Below are positions 54,634-63,371 of a DNA stretch of 64,000 bases, piece after piece. Each line of letters opens with the position of its first letter. Position 1 is the stretch's first letter. The notes beneath the pieces were generated by a model. That model was not told the DNA's origin, ran no database searches, and was given only the letters and a program-made list of their open reading frames with translations. A program made the position numbers and the translations under genes. The stretch is from Acinetobacter genomosp. 15BJ (GTDB lineage: Bacteria > Pseudomonadota > Gammaproteobacteria > Pseudomonadales > Moraxellaceae): assembly GCF_000400715.1 (NCBI RefSeq), contig NZ_KE007346.1, positions 494,728-558,727 of the forward strand. The letters are read 5' to 3'.

Positions 54634-56064
54634 ATGCAACACTTAAATATGCAAAACCAATTTAAACTGATTATTAACGGTCAATCTTGTCTCGGTGAAG
54701 CAGGCGAACTTGAGATTATCAATCCTGCAACAGCTGCTGTTGCAGCAAAATGTGCGCAGGCTTCGATTGCACAGGTGAATCAAGCAATTGAGGCAGCAAA
54801 GCAAGCTTTTGGAAGCTGGCAACGCAGTTCTCATGAGGAGCGCAAAAGCATACTCAATAAGATTGCGGATGGAATTGAACAACATGCCGAAACTCTGGCA
54901 GAGTTGATTGTAGTTGAGCAAGGCAAACCTTTGGCATTGGCACAAATGGAAGTGCAGGGTGCGATTGGCTGGACACGTTATACTGCAAGTTTAGACATGC
55001 CGGTTGATATTATTGAAGACAGTGAACAGAAACGAATTGAACGTCATTATCAGCCCTTAGGTGTGGTGGCTTCGATTACGCCGTGGAACTGGCCGTTGAT
55101 GATTGCGGTGTGGCATATCATGCCTGCCTTGCGTGCGGGCAATGTGGTGATTAATAAACCATCTGAATTTACCCCTTTGGCGACGTTAAAACTCTGTGAA
55201 ATTATTCAACAAGAAGTACCTGCGGGTGTGATCTCAATCTTGCTGGGTAAGGGCGACGTCGGTGAGGCATTATCAACTCACTCTGATATCGCCAAGGTGG
55301 TTTTTACAGGCTCAACTAAAACTGGCCAACATATTATGTCTGGTGCAGTAAAAACCTTAAAACACCTGACTCTAGAGCTGGGTGGCAATGATGCGGGGAT
55401 TGTTTTACCTGATGCCGATCTTGATCAAATAGCCAAGCGAATCTTTAACGTGGCATTCTTAAATGCTGGGCAAACCTGTGCTGCTTTAAAACGGTTGTAT
55501 GTGCACGAAAGCCAATATGACGCGCTAGCACAAAAACTGGCTGATATTGCCAATGCTCAGAATGTTGGAGATGGCATGGCTACAGAGACCACTTTTGGTC
55601 CTGTGCAAAATCAACTGCAATATCAAAAAGTAAAAGCCTTAATCGCCGATGCACTTGCGCAAGGCGCCAAGGCGTTGTCAGGTGATCAGATTATACCTGA
55701 GCAAGGCTATTTTATTGCGCCAACGATTTTAACTGAACTGGATGAAAGCTGCCGAGTGGTACAAGAGGAACAGTTTGGCCCAGTGTTACCGATTCTAAAA
55801 TATCGTGATATTGATGATGCAATTGCGCGAGCCAATGCCAGTGAATTTGGATTAGGTGGCTCAATCTGGTCGAGTGATTTGAAAGCCGCACAGTTCTACG
55901 CTTCACAACTACAATGCGGCACAGCATGGGTCAATACCCATGCAGAGATTGTTCCACATGCGCCGTTTGGTGGCTGGAAAATGTCGGGTGTGGGTGCTGA
56001 GTTTGGCATGGAAGGTTTGCTGGAAAATACAGTAGGACAAACTGTGCATATCAATAAAATTTAA
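54634..56064 (+). CDS. NAD(P)-dependent aldehyde dehydrogenase
   Basis: A 476-residue ALDH-superfamily enzyme. Catalytic Cys282 lies in NAGQTCAALKR and the general base Glu248 in LTLELGGNDAGIVLPD. Cofactor-site blocks are ITPWNWPLMIAVWHIMPALR and KVVFTGSTKTGQH. AGAAGGA precedes ATG 54634. The substrate cannot be read from sequence, but the neighbouring keto-acid decarboxylase makes aldehydes such as indole-3-acetaldehyde or phenylacetaldehyde. This enzyme would oxidise these to acids (inference). Confidence 0.9.
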   Translation: MQHLNMQNQFKLIINGQSCLGEAGELEIINPATAAVAAKCAQASIAQVNQAIEAAKQAFGSWQRSSHEERKSILNKIADGIEQHAETLAELIVVEQGKPLALAQMEVQGAIGWTRYTASLDMPVDIIEDSEQKRIERHYQPLGVVASITPWNWPLMIAVWHIMPALRAGNVVINKPSEFTPLATLKLCEIIQQEVPAGVISILLGKGDVGEALSTHSDIAKVVFTGSTKTGQHIMSGAVKTLKHLTLELGGNDAGIVLPDADLDQIAKRIFNVAFLNAGQTCAALKRLYVHESQYDALAQKLADIANAQNVGDGMATETTFGPVQNQLQYQKVKALIADALAQGAKALSGDQIIPEQGYFIAPTILTELDESCRVVQEEQFGPVLPILKYRDIDDAIARANASEFGLGGSIWSSDLKAAQFYASQLQCGTAWVNTHAEIVPHAPFGGWKMSGVGAEFGMEGLLENTVGQTVHINKI

Positions 56065-56078
56065 ACCTTCATATTTTT

Positions 56079-56107
56079 AAGGCGGATCTAATATCCGCCT
56101 TTTTGTT
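56079..56107. terminator. Terminator between the aldehyde dehydrogenase and Lrp-type genes
   Basis: AAGGCGGAT pairs with ATCCGCCTT around CTAAT, followed by T, between convergent genes. Confidence 0.88.
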
Positions 56108-56136
56108 TTTATGCATGAGGCTGCTTAAAATGGGGT

Positions 56137-56623
56137 TTAAGTGGCTGGATGGTAGCTGTGGCCCTTGGATTTGCTGAGAAAGTGATTCTGTTCTTTGATT
56201 TTTTTTAACACAATGTAAGATTTTATATGGCCAATAAAACCATAAGACAGTAGTCGCTCTGATCACGAATTGGGACAGCTGTTCCAGATTTTCTGCGACG
56301 ACTTTTAAAATAAAATCAGCATCGCCGCTAATTGAAAAAGCATCTTGAATATTATCCTCAGCTTCAATTAAGTCCTGAAAAGCCTGTTGTGACTTGGCCT
56401 CGTGAATGCGTAAGTTAATATGGATCATCGCGGTAACCTCCAAGCCTAAAGCCTGTTGGTGGATGCGGGCGGCATAACCCAAGATCACGCCTTTTTGCTC
56501 CAGTAATTGTCGTCTTCTGGAACATTGTGAAGCCGATAAACCGATTAAATCTCCAACTTCCTGATTGGTGAGCCGTCCATTCTTTTGTAGGGCCTGAATG
56601 ATTTGCCAGTCGAACTTATCCAT
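56137..56623 (-). pseudogene. Lrp/AsnC-family regulator with a C-terminal frameshift
   Basis: The start at 56623 gives MDKFDWQIIQALQKNGRLTN then an HTH (VGDLIGLSASQCSRRRQLLE) and the RAM domain (GYAARIHQQALGLEVTAMIH, SISGDADFILKVVAENLEQL). Near 56260 the frame shifts. Original-frame text after LSQFVI (RATTVLWFYWPYKI...) is unlike Lrp, while the next frame reads SERLLSYGFIGHIKSYIVLKK, the standard Lrp ending, to TAA at 56139-56137. The coding length (487 bases) is one base over a multiple of three. The shifted product would run on to 56069 with an unrelated tail of about 60 residues. The HTH may still function. It is divergent from the decarboxylase gene, which it probably regulates. Confidence 0.8.
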
Positions 56624-56642
56624 TGCATAAAATCCTTTTATG

Positions 56643-56659
56643 ATACACAAATATTGTAT
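56643..56659. promoter_or_regulatory. Palindromic Lrp-type site in the lrp-decarboxylase gap
   Basis: ATACA-CAAATAT-TGTAT with five-base arms, 20 bases upstream of the regulator start and about 100 before the decarboxylase. It is a typical position for an autoregulatory Lrp-family site. Confidence 0.5.
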
Positions 56660-56758
56660 TTTTATTAAAATGCGTTTTTATTATGCACGAAATTTAACAG
56701 GTAGATGAAATATTATTTTTCTATGGAATAAAAAATTGACTTGAAAGGATGTAGAGCA

Positions 56759-58480
56759 ATGTTCATAGAAATCGGTGATTTTTTAAATCTTCGTCTAAAA
56801 CAAATGGGTATCCAACATCTGTTTGGTGTACCTGGTGATTTTAACCTTTCTTATCTCGAACAAGTTGAGGCAGATGCCCAACTCGAATTTATTGGTAATT
56901 GTAATGAATTAAATGCGGCTTATGCTGCTGACGGTTATGCACGCATCAACGGTTTTGCTGCTTTGACAACGACCTATGGGGTCGGTGACTTAAGTGCGAT
57001 TAATGGTATTGCAGGTGCTTATGCTGAGAATGTGCCAGTGGTGCATATTTCAGGGATTCCGCCTTTACATGTGGTTCAGAAAGGCACTCTGGTTCATCAC
57101 ACGCTGGTGGATGGTAACTACGACAACATCATGAACTGCATGAAAGAGTTCACGGTTGCACAGACCCGTCTAACCCCAGCCAATGCCGCCTCTGAAATTG
57201 ACCGTGTGTTACGTCAATGTTTCCTTGAACGTCGACCTGTACATATCCAGTTGGCATCGGATATTACTCACGTCAAAATTGAAGTGACAGATCGTTCACT
57301 CGATTTATCTTACCCGAGGGTTGAGCCTGAGCTGTTACAAAGCGCAGTCACTAAACTGTGTGAGGTGATTGCGCAAGCCAAGCGACCAGCGTTGCTGATT
57401 GATAATGAAGCCTCTGTATTTGGGATTACCTCACTACTGGATGATTTATCCAAAAAATGCTCGATTCCTTTTGCAAGTATGTTGACCGCTAAAAATATTA
57501 TGGATGAGGGTTCACCGCGTTATGTGGGAACCTATGTTGGTGGCGCAAGCCAAGCGCATGTGCTTCAGACCATTGAGCAGTCTGATTGCTTGATGGGCAT
57601 CGGGGTGCGTTTTACTGATGTCGGAACTGGGGTGTTTACCCATCAAATTGCCACTGAAAATTACATTGAAATCAAACCTTATGCATTAACGATTTTTGGA
57701 CAGGATTTTCCAGGCATTGAAATTGGGCAATTGTTGGTGGAGCTGAATAAGAAGGTTGCACCACGGAAGTTAAGTCAGCCGATGTTGGATCAGCAAGCAC
57801 AGCAGATACGTGAGGTGCCTGAACAACAAAAGCTTAGTCAGGATGTTTTGTGGCGTTATATTGCGGGCTTTCTTAAAGATGATGATGTGATTATCGGCGA
57901 AGTCGGGACTTCTAACTCAGCCTTGGCGGGGCTTAAGCTACCTGCAACGGCGAAATATATTGCTCAACCATTGTGGGGTTCGATCGGTTATACCTTGCCA
58001 GCATTACTCGGTAGTTTGTTGGCTGCACCTGAACGTCGCCAAATCCTGTTTATTGGTGATGGTTCATTCCAGCTCACCGTACAGGAACTTTCAACCATTA
58101 TCCGTCAAGGCCTGAAGCCGATTATTTTCTTACTCAATAATGGTGGCTATACCATTGAGCGTTTAATCATGGGCGAGAACGCGGCTTATAACGATGTTCA
58201 GGACTGGAAATATAGCGAGATTCCAAATGTTTTTAACGGTAGCCAAGATTATAAAAGTTGTGTGGTAGAAACCGCAGGTCAACTTAAACAAACCTTGGAT
58301 GGTATCGACCAGTTCGATGGTCTGACCTTTATCGAATTAAAACTCCCAGCTATGGATGCACCATCCAGTTTGAAAAAATTTGCGTCAGTGATTGCCCGCT
58401 TTGATTATGGTGATCGAGGCTATGAAATCTTAAAACAACGTTCCCAAGCATTACCCAGTAAAAAAGCAATTTCCTTCTGA
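56759..58480 (+). CDS. Thiamine diphosphate-dependent 2-keto-acid decarboxylase (indolepyruvate/phenylpyruvate type)
   Basis: A 573-residue enzyme of the pyruvate decarboxylase/IpdC family. Catalytic Glu50 is in NCNELNAAYAADGYAR, the H113-H114 pair in TLVHHTLVD, and the ThDP motif starts at G433 (GDGSFQLTVQELS) and ends in the NN of LLNNGGYTIE about 27 residues on. These are the residues of IpdC and pyruvate decarboxylase. ATG 56759 is used because AAAGGA lies upstream; the frame begins with a TTG at 56741. Together with the amino acid permease and aldehyde dehydrogenase it suggests an indole-3-pyruvate or phenylpyruvate pathway. Substrate preference cannot be told from sequence. No aminotransferase lies here, so the keto acid must come from elsewhere. 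Confidence 0.9.
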   Translation: MFIEIGDFLNLRLKQMGIQHLFGVPGDFNLSYLEQVEADAQLEFIGNCNELNAAYAADGYARINGFAALTTTYGVGDLSAINGIAGAYAENVPVVHISGIPPLHVVQKGTLVHHTLVDGNYDNIMNCMKEFTVAQTRLTPANAASEIDRVLRQCFLERRPVHIQLASDITHVKIEVTDRSLDLSYPRVEPELLQSAVTKLCEVIAQAKRPALLIDNEASVFGITSLLDDLSKKCSIPFASMLTAKNIMDEGSPRYVGTYVGGASQAHVLQTIEQSDCLMGIGVRFTDVGTGVFTHQIATENYIEIKPYALTIFGQDFPGIEIGQLLVELNKKVAPRKLSQPMLDQQAQQIREVPEQQKLSQDVLWRYIAGFLKDDDVIIGEVGTSNSALAGLKLPATAKYIAQPLWGSIGYTLPALLGSLLAAPERRQILFIGDGSFQLTVQELSTIIRQGLKPIIFLLNNGGYTIERLIMGENAAYNDVQDWKYSEIPNVFNGSQDYKSCVVETAGQLKQTLDGIDQFDGLTFIELKLPAMDAPSSLKKFASVIARFDYGDRGYEILKQRSQALPSKKAISF

Positions 58481-58534
58481 TCAGAAGGTAATTGGAAAAT
58501 CTTCAACTTTATAAATTGATAAGAGAGCGAATCA

Positions 58535-58564
58535 GATTCGGAGCTTCATGCTGAGCTTCGAATC
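58535..58564. other. Stem-loop in the decarboxylase-permease gap
   Basis: GATTCG-GAGCT and AGCTT-CGAATC form a hairpin of about ten pairs with a bulge, not followed by T. It lies 50 bases before the permease start and could tune expression of that gene. Confidence 0.4.
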
Positions 58565-58615
58565 ATACGCTGTATAAAAAGGTGTACAGGATGTGACACA
58601 CACATTGGAGATAAC

Positions 58616-60001
58616 ATGATGGATGTAAACAATAAACATGAGTTAAAGCAAGGATTGTCCAATCGACATATCCAGCTGATTGCGCTAGGCGGGGCAATTG
58701 GGACAGGATTATTTCTGGGTCTTTCGCAAACCATCAAGCTGGCAGGGCCCTCTATTTTATTGGGTTATGCGATTGCTGGTGTGATTGCATTTTTAATTAT
58801 GCGCCATTTAGGAGAAATGGTGGTTGAAGAACCCGTGAGCGGTTCATTTAGTTATTTTGCCAATAAATACTGGGGCCGCATGGCAGGCTTTATGTCAGGC
58901 TGGAATTATTGGGTGCTGTATGTGTTGGTCAGTATGGCTGAACTGAGCGCCATCGGGACCTTTATTCAATTTTGGTGGCCAGATGTACCCACATGGCTGA
59001 CTGCCTTGGTGTTCTTTGTACTGATTAATGCCATTAATTTGGTCAATGTCAGATTCTTTGGTGAGTCTGAATTTCTGTTCTCCTGCATTAAGATTGTTGC
59101 GATTTTAAGTATGATCGGTTTTGGTGCTTATTTATTGCTTTCAGGTTCTGCGGGTCCACAGGCGGGTATTGCCAATTTATGGCAATATGGGGGCTTTTTT
59201 CCACATGGCACGCATGGCTTTATTATGGCGCTTGCCGTGATCATGTTTGCTTTTGGTGGGCTTGAACTGATCGGAATTGCCGCAGCAGAAACCAAAAATC
59301 CTGAAACCACCATTCCTAAGGCGGTGAATCAGATTGTGTACCGTATTTTGATTTTCTATATCGGCGCAATCGGAATTTTACTCTGTCTTTATCCGTGGAA
59401 TATGGTGGCGGAAGGGGGCAGCCCTTTTGTATTGATCTTCCAGTCTTTGAATAGTAATGGGGTTGCCAATGTCCTCAATTTTGTGGTGCTGATTGCAGCA
59501 GTTTCTGTTTATAACAGTTGTATTTATTGTAATAGCCGTATGTTGCATGGTTTGGCCGAACAGGGCAATGCACCTGCGATATTGAAAAAAGTGAATGCGA
59601 GAGGAATTCCAGTACCTGCAGCGATTGTCTCTGCTTCGGTCACGGCGATATGTGTGTTGGTCAACTATTTAATTCCGGGTGAAGCCTTTCAGTTATTCAT
59701 GATGCTGGTGGTTGCTGCATTGGTGATTAACTGGTTAATGATTTCTGTCACCCATTTGAAATTTAATAAAGCAATGCGCCTGAAACAACATCAAACCAAA
59801 TTTAAAAGCATCTGGAGCCCATGGAGTAATTATCTCACCATCAGCTTTGTCTGCTTTATTTTGATTATTATGGCGATGACCCCTGATATGCGTTTGGCTG
59901 TTATTCATGGACCGATCTGGTTGGCGATTTTAGCGGCGATGTATATCTTTAAATATCGTAAAAAAATGCTGGTTCTGCCCGAAGCGCAGTCCAATCTTTA
60001 A
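58616..60001 (+). CDS. Amino acid permease, aromatic/AAT type
   Basis: A 461-residue APC-superfamily transporter with 12 hydrophobic helices. The first helix has the typical IQLIALGGAIGTGLFLGLSQ, and further blocks are SGSFSYFANKYWGRMAGFMS, GWNYWVLYVLVSMAELSAIG and FAFGGLELIGIAAAETKNPE. The pattern is closest to AroP/PheP/GABA permeases (proton-driven import). GGAGATAAC precedes ATG 58616. It is 135 bases downstream of the keto-acid decarboxylase on the same strand and likely supplies an amino acid such as Trp or Phe (inference). Confidence 0.9.
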   Translation: MMDVNNKHELKQGLSNRHIQLIALGGAIGTGLFLGLSQTIKLAGPSILLGYAIAGVIAFLIMRHLGEMVVEEPVSGSFSYFANKYWGRMAGFMSGWNYWVLYVLVSMAELSAIGTFIQFWWPDVPTWLTALVFFVLINAINLVNVRFFGESEFLFSCIKIVAILSMIGFGAYLLLSGSAGPQAGIANLWQYGGFFPHGTHGFIMALAVIMFAFGGLELIGIAAAETKNPETTIPKAVNQIVYRILIFYIGAIGILLCLYPWNMVAEGGSPFVLIFQSLNSNGVANVLNFVVLIAAVSVYNSCIYCNSRMLHGLAEQGNAPAILKKVNARGIPVPAAIVSASVTAICVLVNYLIPGEAFQLFMMLVVAALVINWLMISVTHLKFNKAMRLKQHQTKFKSIWSPWSNYLTISFVCFILIIMAMTPDMRLAVIHGPIWLAILAAMYIFKYRKKMLVLPEAQSNL

Positions 60002-60004
60002 ATC

Positions 60005-60032
60005 AAAAAAGGCACAGCAATGTGCCTTTTTT
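60005..60032 (+). terminator. Terminator after the permease
   Basis: AAAAAAGGCAC pairs with GTGCCTTTTTT around a short loop. Confidence 0.88.
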
Positions 60033-60054
60033 ATTGCATCGATGTTGTATTGAT

Positions 60055-60504
60055 CTAGAAGGGTGGAAACTTGTCCTGAACCAGATTGAGTTGAATCCCA
60101 TGTTCTAAATAGGCTTTCAGACTATCGACAACGGTAGTGAAGCCACCCGTATTATCAATAATAAAGGCAATCAGCTCATCACCTTGTAAGGGGATATTAT
60201 AATTTTGAATTCTGAGATAGGTTTGATCGTCATTGATCGCTTCAAAGATAAAATCAACCGTACTGCTCAGCTCGCCCCATTGGATCTGAATCAATTCATT
60301 GGCAATGATTTTTGTCACCTTTACGGTTGCCGAAACTTGGTATTTTTCCCAAGTCCATTCAACCGTTTTTCCTTGTTCAAGTGGTGCTGTTGCCGAACTA
60401 AACCAAAATTTTGAGGTGATTTCTGGATCAATAAATGCTTCAAAAACGCTGTGGGCCGGTTTACGAATCAGCATTTGTGTTTCAATGATGACAGGATTTA
60501 GCAT
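60055..60504 (-). CDS. AHSA1/SRPBCC-fold protein
   Basis: A 149-residue START-like protein with the AHSA1 pattern: LIRKPAHSVFEAFIDPEITS, KFWFSSATAPLEQGKTVEWT at the N-terminus and DNTGGFTTVVDSLKAYLEHG at the end. It probably binds a hydrophobic ligand. ATG 60504 is chosen because the MLNPVIIETQMLIRKPA start fits the fold; the frame runs on to 60567 without similarity. No function is known for bacterial members of this kind. It is isolated between the permease terminator and the pst promoter region. Confidence 0.82.
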   Translation of the reverse strand: MLNPVIIETQMLIRKPAHSVFEAFIDPEITSKFWFSSATAPLEQGKTVEWTWEKYQVSATVKVTKIIANELIQIQWGELSSTVDFIFEAINDDQTYLRIQNYNIPLQGDELIAFIIDNTGGFTTVVDSLKAYLEHGIQLNLVQDKFPPF

Positions 60505-60734
60505 TGTATCTGTTCTTTTTGATAGGGAATTGTCATAAAACATATATAAACTGGCTGCTCTGCCCAAGATGCTTTTTGTTAAGCAGAATGCGCGAGTGTT
60601 CTTTTTAATTCCATAAAATTCAATATCTAAAAGCTATTTTTGTTGCTGTAACACAATTTTTGGCTGTGAAAATAAAGCAGAAAATATGACTTTATGACCA
60701 ATAATTTTCTAAAAAATGAGCTTAATAAATGGCT

Positions 60735-60771
60735 ATCACAAAAGCGTCATAAAGTTGTCACTTAATTGTCA
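60735..60771 (+). promoter_or_regulatory. Pho box upstream of pstS
   Basis: GTCA occurs at 60746, 60757 and 60768, each 11 bases apart (CGTCATA, TTGTCAC, TTGTCAT), with a degenerate ATCA 11 bases further upstream at 60735. Such 11-base spaced half-sites are the PhoB recognition pattern. It ends about 90 bases before ATG 60861. The remainder of the 356-base gap 60505-60860 contains no gene. Confidence 0.85.
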
Positions 60772-60860
60772 TATTATCTGCTCAAAATGCAGTTAACCAA
60801 AGTACAACACTTAACTTAAAAAGAGTTGTAAACCAAATTGCATAAATGAGAGAAAACAGA

Positions 60861-61892
60861 ATGCGCTTAAATCCACGTCACATCGCAATTGCATTAGCTG
60901 TATCTGGGGCAACTGTAGCAACGACTGCAAATGCAGCTCGTGATACGATTCAAATTGCTGGTTCATCTACTGTATTACCGTTTGCAAGTATTGTTGCTGA
61001 AGAGTTTGGCAACACATTCCCACAGTTCAAAGCACCAGTTGTTGGTTCAGGTGGTACGGGCGGTGGTTTGAAACAATTCTGTCAAGGTGTAGGTGATAAC
61101 ACCATCGACATCGCAAATGCTTCTCGTCAAATTAAAGACACAGAACTTGATGCATGTAAAAAATCTGGCGTAAACCAAGTACAAGAAATTAAAGTGGGTT
61201 ACGACGGTATCGTATTTGCATCAAATGTTAAAAAAGCAGCATATAAATTAAAACCAATCCATGTATTCACTGCATTATCTGCACAGCTTCCTTCAAATGG
61301 TAAATTAGTTCCAAACCCATATACAACTTGGAACCAAATTGATAAATCATTACCAAATGAGCCGATCACTTTAGTTATTCCTGCATCTAACCACGGTACG
61401 CGTGAAGTTTTCCAAGAGAAAATGGTTGATGCCGGTTGTGAAGCATTTGATTACTACAAAGCTTTAAGCAAAGACGATCAAAAGAAAGCATGTTCAACCT
61501 TCCGTAAAGATGGTCGTGTGATTGAAATTGCGGGTGACTATACTGAAACTCTAGCTCGCTTGAAAACTTCTCCAAATGCAGTAGGTGTATTTGGTCTAGG
61601 TTTCTATGATTCAAACCGTGATAAATTACGTGTAGCGACTGTAAATGGCGTGACTCCATCTGAGAAAACTGTACTAGATGGTAGCTACCTTGTTTCGCGT
61701 CCATTGTTCTTCTACGTGAAAGGCGAGCACTTGAAATCAATCAAAGGCTTACCACAATACACAGAATTCTTCTTAAACAAGAAAATTTCTGGTAAAGGTT
61801 CTAAATTAGAAAAAGCGGGCTTGATTCCTTTAAGCGACAAAGAGCGTGCAAAAATCCTAGCTGATTTCAAAGCGGGTAAATCAGTTAAGTAA
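60861..61892 (+). CDS. pstS: Phosphate ABC transporter substrate-binding protein
   Basis: The periplasmic phosphate-binding protein of the Pst system. A signal peptide (about 1-26, IAIALAVSGATVATTANAAR) is followed by IAGSSTVLPFASIVAEEFG and VGSGGTGGGLKQFCQGVGDN, which contribute phosphate contacts in this family, then NHGTREVFQEKM and GVFGLGFYDSNRDKL. ATG 60861 is preferred because AGAGA lies upstream and ATG 60846 would add only five residues. At 343 residues it is typical. Expression should be induced by phosphate limitation through the Pho box. Confidence 0.95.
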   Translation: MRLNPRHIAIALAVSGATVATTANAARDTIQIAGSSTVLPFASIVAEEFGNTFPQFKAPVVGSGGTGGGLKQFCQGVGDNTIDIANASRQIKDTELDACKKSGVNQVQEIKVGYDGIVFASNVKKAAYKLKPIHVFTALSAQLPSNGKLVPNPYTTWNQIDKSLPNEPITLVIPASNHGTREVFQEKMVDAGCEAFDYYKALSKDDQKKACSTFRKDGRVIEIAGDYTETLARLKTSPNAVGVFGLGFYDSNRDKLRVATVNGVTPSEKTVLDGSYLVSRPLFFYVKGEHLKSIKGLPQYTEFFLNKKISGKGSKLEKAGLIPLSDKERAKILADFKAGKSVK

Positions 61893-61906
61893 TATTGTTA
61901 AAAGGG

Positions 61907-61939
61907 AGGCTGGTGAGACGTTGGATCATCAGCCTTTTT
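61907..61939 (+). terminator. Attenuating hairpin between pstS and pstC
   Basis: AGGCTGGTGA pairs with TCATCAGCCT (one G-T), followed by TTTT. It lies in the 99-base gap and may reduce pstC/pstA transcription relative to pstS. Confidence 0.65.
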
Positions 61940-61991
61940 GTCTAGCTAAGTTTTTTCAAATCATGAAAATTGAGAAAACAGTGGAGATTAC

Positions 61992-63371
61992 ATGAATCTG
62001 CTACTTATCGGTGTGTTATTAGCCCTTGTGGCAATTGCATATCAAATCGGGCTGAGTAAAAGCCGTAACCTAGCAGGTAAGGGAAATAACTCAGCAACAC
62101 TACATTCTCGTCCAGGATATTATGGGGCGTTGGTTGCTTTGTGGTGTGGTATTCCTGCTTTTTTAATTTTGATTATTTGGAACTTGGTTGAACCAAGTAT
62201 TTTACAACATATTATTTTCAATAATATTCCTGCATCTGTAAGTTCGACCTTAGATGCGGCAGGCCGTGATGTTTTAACCAGTCGAGTACAAGCAATTGCT
62301 TCTGGTTTCGGGGTAACAGATCAGCCAGCGGCATATGAAGTTGCAGCAGCACAACAACTTGCTAAATTTCAGACCATTGGCTCTTTTGCAAAACTTGCAG
62401 TAGTGATTAGTGCTGGATTGGCTGGTTTAGTGTGGGCAAAACGTCATGTGAGCCAACAATTCCGTGCACGTAACCAAGTCGAAAAAACTATTAATGTTGC
62501 TTTGATTCTGTGTTCAGGTGTCGCAATCTTGACAACAATCGGTATTGTTTTATCGATGTTAAGAGAAGCGTTGCACTTTTTCCATTTTGTCAGTCCAGTT
62601 GACTTCTTCTTTGGTACTGAATGGAATCCAGGCTTTAGTACATCAGGAAATGCAGAAGGCAGCTACGGCATCTTACCGCTGATTTGGGGAACCTTAATGG
62701 TCAGTGGTATCGCATTATTGGTTGCGGTACCGATTGGCTTGTTGGTTGCGATTTATCTGGCTGAATATGCATCGCCAAGGTTGCGTTCTTGGGCAAAACC
62801 TGCAATTGAGGTTTTGGCAGGGATTCCAACCATCGTTTATGGTGTATTTGCCTTAATGGTGATTGGCCCATTCTTTAAAATGGTGGGTGAAAGTGTTGGT
62901 ATCAATATTAATGCGACCAGTGCCCTAACCGCAGGTTTTGTGATGGGGATTATGATTATCCCATTTGTTTCCTCATTGTCTGATGACATCATTACTCAGG
63001 TGCCTCGCGCATTACGTGATGGTTCTTTGGGCCTAGGTGCAACGAAATCAGAAACCATTCGTCAAGTTGTATTGCCTGCTGCTTTACCAGGGATTACAGG
63101 TGCATTTTTGCTTGCCGTATCCCGTGCAGTGGGTGAGACCATGATTGTGGTGCTTGCAGCAGGGAACAGTCCATTGTTGCATGCAAATCCATTTGAAGCA
63201 GTTTCAACAGTAACCGTCACGATTGTGAAGCAATTAACGGGGGATACTGACTTTGCCAGCCCGCAAGCACTGGTGGCATTTGCCCTTGGTTTAACGCTGT
63301 TTGTGATTACTTTGGGTCTAAACATTATTGCACTGTACATCGTGCGTAAATATCGTGAGCAATACGAATGA
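61992..63371 (+). CDS. pstC: Phosphate ABC transporter permease PstC
   Basis: A 459-residue inner-membrane permease. It has an N-terminal hydrophobic segment (3-20), another near 48-65, and the ABC permease core from about 220: SYGILPLIWGTLMVSGIALL, VLAGIPTIVYGVFALM and the coupling EAA-like loop RALRDGSLGLGATKSETIRQ, VVLPAALPGITGAFLLAVSR. The additional N-terminal region of about 150 residues is longer than in E. coli PstC (319 residues), as in related gammaproteobacteria. The stop overlaps the pstA start (ATGA). Confidence 0.95.
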   Translation: MNLLLIGVLLALVAIAYQIGLSKSRNLAGKGNNSATLHSRPGYYGALVALWCGIPAFLILIIWNLVEPSILQHIIFNNIPASVSSTLDAAGRDVLTSRVQAIASGFGVTDQPAAYEVAAAQQLAKFQTIGSFAKLAVVISAGLAGLVWAKRHVSQQFRARNQVEKTINVALILCSGVAILTTIGIVLSMLREALHFFHFVSPVDFFFGTEWNPGFSTSGNAEGSYGILPLIWGTLMVSGIALLVAVPIGLLVAIYLAEYASPRLRSWAKPAIEVLAGIPTIVYGVFALMVIGPFFKMVGESVGININATSALTAGFVMGIMIIPFVSSLSDDIITQVPRALRDGSLGLGATKSETIRQVVLPAALPGITGAFLLAVSRAVGETMIVVLAAGNSPLLHANPFEAVSTVTVTIVKQLTGDTDFASPQALVAFALGLTLFVITLGLNIIALYIVRKYREQYE

